24,622 nt of DNA from JBKPNZ01 sp046732895 (GTDB taxonomy: Bacteria; Actinomycetota; Thermoleophilia; Solirubrobacterales; 70-9), in NCBI GenBank assembly GCA_046732895.1, contig JBKPNZ010000067.1, positions 1 through 24,622 on the forward strand, read 5' to 3'. Below, one piece after another: positions 15,542-22,056 of this stretch. The stretch's first letter is position 1, and every line of letters starts with the position of its first letter. The translations under genes and the position numbers were made by a program. Below the pieces are notes generated by a model, which was given only the letters and a program-made list of their open reading frames with translations, was not told where the DNA came from and searched no databases.

Positions 15542-15555
15542 GTGAGATCGCTCAC
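15542..15555. promoter_or_regulatory. Second palindrome at the TetR 3' end
   Basis: GTGAG (15542-15546) and CTCAC (15551-15555) flank ATCG. CGGC at 15535-15538 and GCCG at 15556-15559 can extend the pairing across a three-base bulge. It overlaps the TetR stop codon (15552-15554) and lies about 35 bp upstream of MMPL, so it may be an autoregulatory operator for MMPL expression or a small attenuating hairpin. Confidence 0.4.
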
Positions 15556-16220
15556 GCCGACGACGGCGCCGTGAGCAGGAAGCGCGCGACGCCATACGCG
15601 GCGTCGGTCGTGTCCGGGATGTCCAGCGTCGGATCCGTGAGCTGCTGGATCGTCCCCCCATCTCCTGCGGAGAAGAGGTACGAGAGCACCGCCTCGGCGT
15701 TGAAGCGCAGGCGGATGATCCCCTCGCGCTCCTTCTCACGGAGGATCTCGGCGAAGACCTTTCGGGCCTGGCTGTAGAGCGAACCCAGCGCCCGCTGCAG
15801 CTCGGGGCTGTGGCGCCCGGCGACGAAGAGCTCGCTGACCAAGTAGACGTAACCCTGCTGCTCGCTGACCGTGCGGGCAAAGGTCTCGAAGAACGACGCG
15901 ATCACCTCGTCGGAGGTGCTCGCCTCGCGCAGCGCTCGTCCGAGGGTTTCGATCCGGTATTCGGTGTCGCGGCGGATCACCTCGACCAGGAGCCGCTCCT
16001 TCGTGCCGAAGTAGTAGTGGAGCAGGCCACGGCTCACGCCGGCCTTGCCCGCCACACGGTCGAACGTGGATCCGGCGATGCCGACCTCCGCGACGGAGTC
16101 GCGCATCGCCTCGACGATGCGTTGGGCCTTCCGGCCGCCGAGCTGACGCTCGCGGCCTTCACGCCCACCTGTGCCCAGGTTCATCTCAACCCCGGGTGCG
16201 GTCAGATTCCCATCCATCAT
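15552..16220 (-). CDS. TetR-family transcriptional regulator
   Basis: 222 residues from ATG 16220 (a second in-frame ATG at 16217). After a loose N-terminal arm, the TetR helix-turn-helix is clear: RKAQRIVEAMRDSVAEVGIAGSTFDRVAGKAGVSRGLLHYYFGTKERLLVEVIRRD (about 30-85), including the recognition helix GVSRGLLHYYFGTKE. The C-terminal part is an all-helical ligand and dimer domain (EVIASFFETFARTVSEQQGYVYLVSELFVAGRHSPELQRALGSLYSQARKVFAEILREKE). It resembles regulators with a TetR_C region used near fatty-acid or efflux genes; the ligand is unknown. It leads the operon with MMPL and diverges from the STAND ATPase, so it may control both sides of the 191-bp intergenic stretch. ATG at 16184 is a shorter alternative start. 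Confidence 0.9.
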   Translation of the reverse strand: MMDGNLTAPGVEMNLGTGGREGRERQLGGRKAQRIVEAMRDSVAEVGIAGSTFDRVAGKAGVSRGLLHYYFGTKERLLVEVIRRDTEYRIETLGRALREASTSDEVIASFFETFARTVSEQQGYVYLVSELFVAGRHSPELQRALGSLYSQARKVFAEILREKEREGIIRLRFNAEAVLSYLFSAGDGGTIQQLTDPTLDIPDTTDAAYGVARFLLTAPSSA

Positions 16221-16411
16221 CTCCCCCTGTCCCGGTCCCGCTCCGGGCCAGGCAACTCGGCGCGAGTGTACCCGTACGAATGTCCAGGGTGCGCCGGTTA
16301 GGCAGGCCTGGCCGCCGGGCCAGGCTGGTAGTTTCCCGGCATGCGCAGGGGCCGGGCGCATCGATGGGGGAGGGCCCGGGGAGTCGTTTCCATGCTCGCG
16401 CGAGATCGCAT
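16221..16411. promoter_or_regulatory. Divergent promoter region of TetR and STAND genes, with hairpin
   Basis: The 191-bp gap holds GTAC-CC-GTAC at about 16268-16277, a short inverted repeat that could be the TetR operator. It also holds a strong 8-bp inverted repeat, GCCTGGCC (16306-16313) with GGCCAGGC (16318-16325). No -35/-10 pair could be fixed with confidence. Confidence 0.4.
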
Positions 16412-18367
16412 ATGAACTCCACCCTCGGCGAACGTGTCGCCCAGCGCGATGAGGTCGCGTTCGTGGGCAGGCGTCCGCAGATCGAACGCCTCGAGGGCCT
16501 CCTCGTCGCCGATCCGCCCGCGAGCGTCGCTTTCGTGCACGGACCGGGCGGACTCGGTAAGAGCACCCTCCTGCGCGAGCTGGCCCGTCGCGCGGAGCGC
16601 CGCGGCTGGCATCCGTTCTGGGTCGAGGGGCGCGAGCTGCCACCGGCGCCGGATGCCCTGGAGGACGCCCTCGCCGGCGCGCGGGCCGACGCCAAGCCCC
16701 TGATCGTCCTCGACAGCTACGAGCGCATGGCCGCGCTCGGCACCTACCTGCGGCGAGCGCTCCTGCCAGCCCTGCCCGCCACGACGATCGTCGTAATCGC
16801 AAGCCGCAACCCGCCCGGCGGCGTGTGGTTCAGCGAAGGCTGGGAGAAGGTGGTGATGGAGCTCGAGCTCACCGGGCTCTCAGAGGCTGAGAGCGTCGAG
16901 CTCCTGCACGCCCGAGGCGTCCGCGACGCGACGACCGTCGAGCAGGCCGTGCGCTGGGCGAAGGGGTTCCCGCTCGCGCTCTCGCTCGCCGCCGAAGGCG
17001 TGGAGGCGGACGACCAGACCCGCCTCGACGCGGCAGGCCAGGGGGCGGCGTTGCGGACGATGATCTCGCGACTGACCGAGGCTGAGCTCGACCGATCCCA
17101 TGCGGATGCCCTGAATGTCGCCGCCATCGCCCGCGTGACCACGCCCGAGCTGCTTCGCGACTGTCTCCCCGGCGTCGACCGCGATGCCGCCTTCCGCTGG
17201 CTCGAGACGCGCAGCTTCGTCGAGCCGCTGGGCGAGGGCATCGCTCTCCACGACCTCGTACGGCGCGCCCTGCGCGAGGATCTCCGCCGCCAGGATCGCG
17301 AGCGGGAGCGTCAGCTTCGCCGCCGCATCGCCGATCACCTCTATGAGCGCGCCCGGGGCGGGGAACGCCTGCTCACTGTCGACCTGGCGCACCTGACCGA
17401 GAGCCCGGCGGTGCGGTGGGGCTACGCGTGGGAGGACAGCTCGCGCTTCCGCCTCGACGACGTGCGCGCCGGCGACGCCGAGACGATCGCGTCGATCCTC
17501 GACCGGACCCGCTACGCGGAATGGTGGGCCGGCACCCGCCGCTTCTTCGAAGAGGCCCCCGAGCACGTCGCCGTGATCCGCGACGCGACGGAGCGGCTCT
17601 GCGGTTACTCGGTGGCCGTCACTCCGCACAGCGCGCCCGCCTTCTGCGGGGACGACCCGGTGCTGGGACCGCGCCTGGAGCACGCCGCTCGCCAGGCCCC
17701 CGACGGCGACGCCGTGCTGTGGCGCGACTCAGTCGACCTCACTCGCGACCCGGGGTCGCCCGTCATCCCGATGCTCGGTATGGCGGGCGTCCTGCGCTCC
17801 GCCCTCGAGAATCCCCGCTTTGCCTATCTGCTGATCGATCCGCGGTTGCCGGGCGCGCTGGACTTCAGCGCCGCCCTCGAGGCCCGCCACCTGCCAGAGC
17901 TCGACGTCACGCTCGGTACGGTCGCCATCGAGTGCCATCTGGTCGACTACGGCCCGGGCGGGTTGCTGGGCGCCCAGCGCGACGTCGTCTATCGCGAGCT
18001 CGGCCTGCCGCCCCCGCCTCTCGACGGATCCGAGGGCGCCGCCGACTTCGCGGTCGTCCGCCACGCGCTGCGAAACCTCAACGTCCCGCAGGCGCTTGCG
18101 ACCAGCCCGCTCGCGTCTGGCGACTCCGCCGCCGCCCGAGCCGAATCCGTGCGTGAGCTCCTGCGCGATGCCGCGGCGAACGCCTTCGGCGACTCCGAGA
18201 ACGAGCGCCTGCTGCGTCGCGTGCTCGAGCGCGGCTACCTCGACCCGGCCCCGAGCCACGAGCTGGCGGCCGATGAGCTCCATCTGAGCCGCTCCGCCTA
18301 CTTCCGGCGTCTGCGAACCGGGACGGCACGCATCGCCGATTACCTCGGCCAACATGAGGCCGGCTGA
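16412..18367 (+). CDS. STAND/AAA-type ATPase of unknown role
   Basis: From ATG 16412 the product has 651 residues; the open frame extends further upstream but into the divergent promoter. An N-terminal P-loop NTPase opens with FVGRRPQIERLEGLL. It has Walker A GPGGLGKST (44-52), Walker B PLIVLDSYE (D101), a sensor strand TTIVVIASRNPPGG (about 124-137) and the NB-ARC-like WAKGFPLALSLAAEG. This is the STAND switch architecture seen in bacterial signalling ATPases. A winged-helix-like segment (TTPELLRDCLPGVDRDAAFRWLETRSFVEPLGEGIALHDLVRRAL) follows. The C-terminal half is different: VRAGDAETIASILDRTRYAEWW and TERLCGYSVAVTP hint at a GNAT-like fold, weakly. It ends in a helix-turn-helix-like tail (LHLSRSAYFRRLRTG). 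A regulator is likely; target and signal are unknown. Confidence 0.75.
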   Translation: MNSTLGERVAQRDEVAFVGRRPQIERLEGLLVADPPASVAFVHGPGGLGKSTLLRELARRAERRGWHPFWVEGRELPPAPDALEDALAGARADAKPLIVLDSYERMAALGTYLRRALLPALPATTIVVIASRNPPGGVWFSEGWEKVVMELELTGLSEAESVELLHARGVRDATTVEQAVRWAKGFPLALSLAAEGVEADDQTRLDAAGQGAALRTMISRLTEAELDRSHADALNVAAIARVTTPELLRDCLPGVDRDAAFRWLETRSFVEPLGEGIALHDLVRRALREDLRRQDRERERQLRRRIADHLYERARGGERLLTVDLAHLTESPAVRWGYAWEDSSRFRLDDVRAGDAETIASILDRTRYAEWWAGTRRFFEEAPEHVAVIRDATERLCGYSVAVTPHSAPAFCGDDPVLGPRLEHAARQAPDGDAVLWRDSVDLTRDPGSPVIPMLGMAGVLRSALENPRFAYLLIDPRLPGALDFSAALEARHLPELDVTLGTVAIECHLVDYGPGGLLGAQRDVVYRELGLPPPPLDGSEGAADFAVVRHALRNLNVPQALATSPLASGDSAAARAESVRELLRDAAANAFGDSENERLLRRVLERGYLDPAPSHELAADELHLSRSAYFRRLRTGTARIADYLGQHEAG

Positions 18368-18399
18368 GCCCATGACTGAGGGGAAGCCGTCAGCCGGCC
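18358..18399. terminator. Hairpin spanning the STAND gene stop codon
   Basis: Perfect 10-bp arms GGCCGGCTGA (18358-18367) and TCAGCCGGCC (18390-18399) enclose 22 bases. The first arm contains the TGA stop. No T-run follows, so it is a possible Rho-assisted terminator or attenuator ahead of the Wzz-BY-kinase gene. Confidence 0.45.
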
Positions 18400-18492
18400 C
18401 TGGCGGTGCGTGGCGCCGTGCAATTTTCGCCACCGCGGAGCGGAGCCTGCACGCCCGCCTCCCTTCCCTGTAACAATCGGGCTGGCAGAGCC

Positions 18493-20106
18493 ATGGCTGA
18501 CCGTGCCCCGATCTCCAATCCGAACTGGCTGCAGCCACCGGCCGAACAAGCTGGGCTCCGCCAGTACATCGCCGTGCTGCGTGAGCGATACGTGCTCATC
18601 ATCGCGGCAGTCGTGCTTTGCCTTGCGGCAGCCGCGATCTATCTCGCAACTGCCGACAAGGTCTATGAGGCGCAGGCAGACCTATTGGTCACCCCGGCAC
18701 CACCGGATGATGAGCTGCTGTCCTCGCTGGGGGTGATGCGGGCATCCAGTGATCCCACGCGTGATGTGGAGACCGCCGCCAAATTCGTCACGAACAGCGA
18801 GGTGGCGGACAGGGCGCGGAGCCAACTCGGGCTGGACCGCAGCGCCGACTCGCTGCTCAAGGACGTGACGGCGGAGCCGGTCGGCCAGAGCGCCATCGTT
18901 GCAATCACCGCGAAGGCCTCCACGGCCAGTGCCGCGGCCGACCTTGCCAACGCCTTCGCCGCCGGCGTGGTATCGGACCGCACCGCTGCGCTTCACGACC
19001 GAATCGACAAGATCCTGAGCGAGATCGACACGACCGACGCGGCGGGAGCGCCTCTGCCGGAGGGTTCAGCCTCGTCTGCGAGCACCTCTGATCAGATCGC
19101 CCGGCTTCAACTACTGCGCGACTCCCCCGATCCGACCATCGCCGTCGAGAACCGAGCGACGCCTCCAACCGCGGCCTCATCGCCGAAGCCGAAGCTGACC
19201 CTTGTCGCCGCAGCCTTCGCCGGGGTGATCATCGGCATCGCGGCTGCGTTCGCTGCGCAAACGCTCGATCCGCGTCTTCGGCGCGAGGAGCAGCTACGGG
19301 CCAGCTATCAGCTCCCGATTCTGACTCGTGTGCCCGCGCAGCGGGCACAGCGGGGAAAGCCGCTGATGCCGGCCGCGCTCGCGCCGCCGACGCGTGAGGC
19401 TTACCGAACGCTGCGTGCGAACATCGTGGCAGCGCATGGGGGAACGGACGGTCAGGCGATCCTGGTCACAGGATCGGCTCCCTCGGAGGGAAAGACCACG
19501 ACCGCGATCAACCTGGCGGCATCACTCGCCATGGCGGGCGCCGACACCCTTCTGATCGAGGCCGACCTGCGGCGGCCCTCGATCGGGCGGACCCTCGGCG
19601 TCTCGCCCACCACGGGCGTTGTGAGCACTCTGCTGGAGAACGCCTCTGTCGACGACTCCGTCGTCAGCCGGAGGGTATTCGGGCGGCACCTCAAGCTCTT
19701 GCTCGCCGACCGCCGGGGAGCCTGGACCAGTGAGCTGTTCTCGCCGAGTGCCGCAGAGCGTCTCGTCCGAGAGGCCAAGGGATGGGCTGAATTCGTCGTC
19801 ATCGACTCCCCGCCGCTGACCGCGGTCATCGACGCCCTGCCGCTGGCGCGCGAGGCCGACAACGTGGTGATCGTGACACGCCCCGGCATCACGCGGCTCG
19901 ACAAGCTCCACGAGCTTGCCGAGCTCCTGAACTCCAACGGGATCACTCCCCTCGGCTTCGCGCTCATCGGCGCCCCCCAGTCCGAGACGGGCTACGCCTA
20001 TTACGAGTCCGAGGAACCGTCGGAAGAAGAGCCGGCGAGCCCCGCAGACGAAGTAGCCGAGACGGAGCCGCCGGTGGCCGACCGCCGCTCCCGCTCAACG
20101 GCCTGA
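18493..20106 (+). CDS. Wzz-type chain-length domain fused to BY-kinase (tyrosine autokinase)
   Basis: 537 residues from ATG 18493. Residues 34-52 and 236-255 are membrane helices framing an extracellular Wzz-like segment (YEAQADLLVTP onward) that helps set polysaccharide chain length. The cytoplasmic C-terminal half is a bacterial tyrosine kinase: Walker A GSAPSEGKT (327-335), Walker A' LLIEADLRRPS (354-363) and Walker B FVVIDSPPL (434-442). The end has a compact Tyr cluster, YAYYESEE (Y501, Y503, Y504), instead of a long Tyr-rich tail, followed by an acidic stretch. Autophosphorylation of this cluster would control chain assembly. The whole Wzz-kinase in one chain is the proteobacterial-like arrangement, also known in actinobacteria. 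It starts the polysaccharide locus; the GT4 gene converges 15 bp beyond its stop. Confidence 0.92.
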   Translation: MADRAPISNPNWLQPPAEQAGLRQYIAVLRERYVLIIAAVVLCLAAAAIYLATADKVYEAQADLLVTPAPPDDELLSSLGVMRASSDPTRDVETAAKFVTNSEVADRARSQLGLDRSADSLLKDVTAEPVGQSAIVAITAKASTASAAADLANAFAAGVVSDRTAALHDRIDKILSEIDTTDAAGAPLPEGSASSASTSDQIARLQLLRDSPDPTIAVENRATPPTAASSPKPKLTLVAAAFAGVIIGIAAAFAAQTLDPRLRREEQLRASYQLPILTRVPAQRAQRGKPLMPAALAPPTREAYRTLRANIVAAHGGTDGQAILVTGSAPSEGKTTTAINLAASLAMAGADTLLIEADLRRPSIGRTLGVSPTTGVVSTLLENASVDDSVVSRRVFGRHLKLLLADRRGAWTSELFSPSAAERLVREAKGWAEFVVIDSPPLTAVIDALPLAREADNVVIVTRPGITRLDKLHELAELLNSNGITPLGFALIGAPQSETGYAYYESEEPSEEEPASPADEVAETEPPVADRRSRSTA

Positions 20107-20111
20107 ACGAT

Positions 20112-20131
20112 GCGGCGGCTGCTACCGCCGC
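20112..20131. terminator. Bidirectional hairpin between kinase and GT genes
   Basis: GCGGCGG (20112-20118) pairs with CCGCCGC (20125-20131) around a six-base loop. It sits 5 nt after the kinase stop and covers the stop codon of the convergent glycosyltransferase (20122-20124). It lacks a T-run. Confidence 0.4.
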
Positions 20132-21270
20132 GCGTCGTCGAGGAACCGTGCCAGGCGCCGCAGCTCCCCCTCGCTGGTCCGCGAACGCACGTACGCTAAC
20201 CCCGCCCGGACCATCCGCTCACGCAGCTGCCGATCGGCGACGACTCCACTGAGGTGCCGGGCTGCAGCGTCCGGGTCGCCCGGCGGCACCAACATCACCG
20301 CCTCACTGGCCGCAGCCCGGATGCCGCCAACGTCGGAGGCGACGACCGGAAGGCCCGCGGCGAACGCCTCGAGAAGGACCTGAGGCAGGCCCTCGGTCCA
20401 CGACAAGTGCAGCAGGAGGTGGCTGTCGAGGTACAGGCGGCGCAGCTCGGCGCCGAACGGGACGTAGCCGGTCAGCACGGCATGTTGGGACTGGCCCAGC
20501 TCGGCCAAGCGGGCGTCGAGTGGCTCCGCCAATTCCCCCTCCCCGCAGACGATCAGGCGCCAACGCGGATGCTCACGATTGAGCCGCGCGAGGACGTCGG
20601 CCATCAACAGTGGATTCTTCTCGCCTTCCAGCCGGCCGACGCTGAGTACGCGCAGTTCGCCGTCGTAGCTGCGCTGAACTGCGCGATCCACCGGGATGAT
20701 CTCAGCTTCACTGACCAGCGAGACGGCAATCTCGAGCACCGCACGCGAATGCCGGTACTTGCGTGCAAGCTCGGGGCCCACGACGACGACGGGGAAGATC
20801 ACCGCCAGCAGCCGGAAGGCAGCTTCCAGCATGAGCGCCATCGCTCGCAGGTCGACGCGGCGAGGATGTCGGCTTCGCACATACGCCGGAAGGTCCTGGC
20901 GCACGCCCAGGACCACGCTTCTGCGGCGGGCGACCGCCATCAGGGCGAAGCCGATCGCGAGGGGATGCGGCCCGAGTACCCAGACGCAATCCACATCGTC
21001 GAGCGCCCGCCAGAATGGCCGGAGTGAGCGAGCCAATGCTGGAACCACGCGCAATGGCTCCGAGGCCTTGGGGTAGAACGGCAGCTCGACCAACTCCGCG
21101 TCGCCGAGGGGATAGCGGGCCTTCCCTCCTGGCGGACTGAGCCGGCCAAGGACCATGAGGCGCTCGACCGACGGACGCAGGCGACCCAGGAAGATCGCGA
21201 ACGCGCGCTCGGCGTAGACCCTCCCGCCGCGGCGGTGATATGGGTAATCGGTGTAGACCGCTAGCCGCAT
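20122..21270 (-). CDS. GT4-family glycosyltransferase
   Basis: 382 residues of the GT-B fold used to add sugars from nucleotide donors onto lipid-linked glycans. The N-terminal half starts MRLAVYTDYPYHRRGGRVYAER. The C-terminal donor half has LRVLSVGRLEGEKNPLLMADVLARL, RLIVCGEGELAEPLDARLAEL and VLTGYVPFGAELRRLYLDSHLLLHLSWTEGLPQVLLEAFAAGLPVVASDVGGI. The EGLPQVLLEAFA stretch is the EX7E catalytic/donor motif of GT4 enzymes. Hydrophobic segments (about residues 100-165, including FRLLAVIFPVVVV) suggest membrane association rather than a fully soluble enzyme. Sugar and acceptor cannot be read. It lies between the BY-kinase and the LPFTG gene, and its strand matches the LPFTG and ligase genes, but a strong terminator separates it from LPFTG. 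Confidence 0.9.
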   Translation of the reverse strand: MRLAVYTDYPYHRRGGRVYAERAFAIFLGRLRPSVERLMVLGRLSPPGGKARYPLGDAELVELPFYPKASEPLRVVPALARSLRPFWRALDDVDCVWVLGPHPLAIGFALMAVARRRSVVLGVRQDLPAYVRSRHPRRVDLRAMALMLEAAFRLLAVIFPVVVVGPELARKYRHSRAVLEIAVSLVSEAEIIPVDRAVQRSYDGELRVLSVGRLEGEKNPLLMADVLARLNREHPRWRLIVCGEGELAEPLDARLAELGQSQHAVLTGYVPFGAELRRLYLDSHLLLHLSWTEGLPQVLLEAFAAGLPVVASDVGGIRAAASEAVMLVPPGDPDAAARHLSGVVADRQLRERMVRAGLAYVRSRTSEGELRRLARFLDDARR

Positions 21271-21334
21271 CGTCGATTCCCGTCAAAGAACTACGACGTC
21301 GCGTTCCAAGAACCGATGTACCCGCCACAGGAAA

Positions 21335-21364
21335 CGCGACGGCCGCCGTTCGGCGGCCGTCGCG
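21335..21364 (-). terminator. Strong terminator after the LPFTG gene
   Basis: Thirteen-base arms, CGCGACGGCCGCC (21335-21347) and GGCGGCCGTCGCG (21352-21364), close a GTTC loop with perfect pairing. On the minus strand the hairpin is followed by TTTCC and lies 27 nt after the LPFTG stop. It should end that transcript and isolate the gene from the glycosyltransferase downstream. Confidence 0.75.
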
Positions 21365-21391
21365 CGATTCTAGAGTTAATCCCGGAAGCGC

Positions 21392-21700
21392 TTAGTGGTG
21401 CTGGGCGCGCTGATTGCGTGAGGCGAGCGCAGCGATCGAAGCGCCGCCTGCCAGAAGCAGCAGTGCTCCGCCAAACGCGAGTGTGAGATCGAAGCCGGTG
21501 AACGGCAGAGCGCCGGTCGCCTTGGCCGAGGGATCCGATGGCGTGCCCGGTCCCCCACTCTGAATATTCGCCTGTGCGTTGCCGCCGTTCCCTGCATACG
21601 TGGTGACCGACGAATTGGCAAGTGCCGATGGAGCAAGTGCCAAGGCCGCGATCACCGTCGCAATGCAGATCAGCGGCACTTTGCGTGCAATTTGGGTCAT
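21392..21700 (-). CDS. Small LPFTG sortase-substrate protein
   Basis: Only 102 residues. MTQIARKVPLICIATVIAALALAPSALA is a Sec signal peptide, with probable cleavage after A28. The exported part (29-69) is small, Gly/Ser/Asn-rich, with no Cys: SSVTTYAGNGGNAQANIQSG then GPGTPSDPSAKATGA. The sorting signal is LPFTG (65-69), followed by a membrane helix (about 71-93, TLAFGGALLLLAGGASIAAL) and a short basic tail RNQRAQHH. That is the LPXTG arrangement, so a sortase would leave about 40 residues bound to peptidoglycan or to another protein. No sortase gene lies in the window. The ATG at 21700 is chosen because it starts the signal peptide; the frame stays open upstream but without plausible coding. 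It has its own long upstream region and strong terminator, so it is probably a single-gene transcript. Confidence 0.8.
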   Translation of the reverse strand: MTQIARKVPLICIATVIAALALAPSALANSSVTTYAGNGGNAQANIQSGGPGTPSDPSAKATGALPFTGFDLTLAFGGALLLLAGGASIAALASRNQRAQHH

Positions 21701-22056
21701 CTTCGTCTGTTCCTGCTTTCTTCTTTGAGCCTTCCAGCGGACGTCTCGAATCCCGGCACGTCCCCCGATCGTTTTTCCCCGTTGTTGCCCTAACTGGTTT
21801 TGGCGAGGCAAGCCGCTGACGAGCGTGCCACGGCCTCGGGTACGGCACAAGGGTCGGCTACCTCAGATCGGGGAGAGAGTTCCCACAAATCGGGCTACTG
21901 CGAGGCGGTTTTGGGAGGGCAGACGAGTATTTGCTGACCGAGGCGCCAATGACTGCGACGCTCGGCGGCAAACCGGGGCAACACGCCCTTAACAACTCAT
22001 AGCAGCTTTTCGCAAGTTTGGGGGCCGGGGATGCCCGGAGGGCTCCCCCGACTCGT
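21701..22056 (-). promoter_or_regulatory. Long upstream region of the LPFTG gene, no gene seen
   Basis: The 356-bp stretch between the ligase and the LPFTG gene has no credible coding sequence. It contains a 6-bp stem, GGACGT (21739-21744) with ACGTCC (21758-21763), about 40-60 bp upstream of the start codon. A second hairpin lies near the ligase end (22020-22049). A structured leader is possible, but it does not match a riboswitch class I recognise. No promoter could be fixed. Confidence 0.35.
22020..22049 (-). terminator. Possible terminator after the O-antigen-ligase gene
   Basis: Outer arms GGGGG (22020-22024) and CCCCC (22045-22049) enclose an inner stem GCCC/GGGC (22033-22036 with 22040-22043). 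It starts 7 nt past the ligase stop. Pairing is imperfect between the two stems and there is no T-run. Confidence 0.35.

Noticed and set aside
14252..15880. Long minus-strand frame crossing MMPL and TetR in a different phase
   Set aside because: Arg/Ala/Gly-rich low-complexity translation that spans the junction of two real genes; a shadow frame.
16221..16802. Upstream extension of the TetR frame into the STAND gene
   Set aside because: It would overlap the divergent ATPase by hundreds of bases and reads as Arg-rich noise; the TetR helix-turn-helix is complete from 16220.
21750..21800. Sequence resembling a second GEMM riboswitch on the minus strand (GGGCAAC ... GGGGGACG-TGCC)
   Set aside because: It lacks the complementary stem with a GNRA loop between the two conserved segments and the GACGCAAAGCC stretch, so the match is only partial and probably chance.
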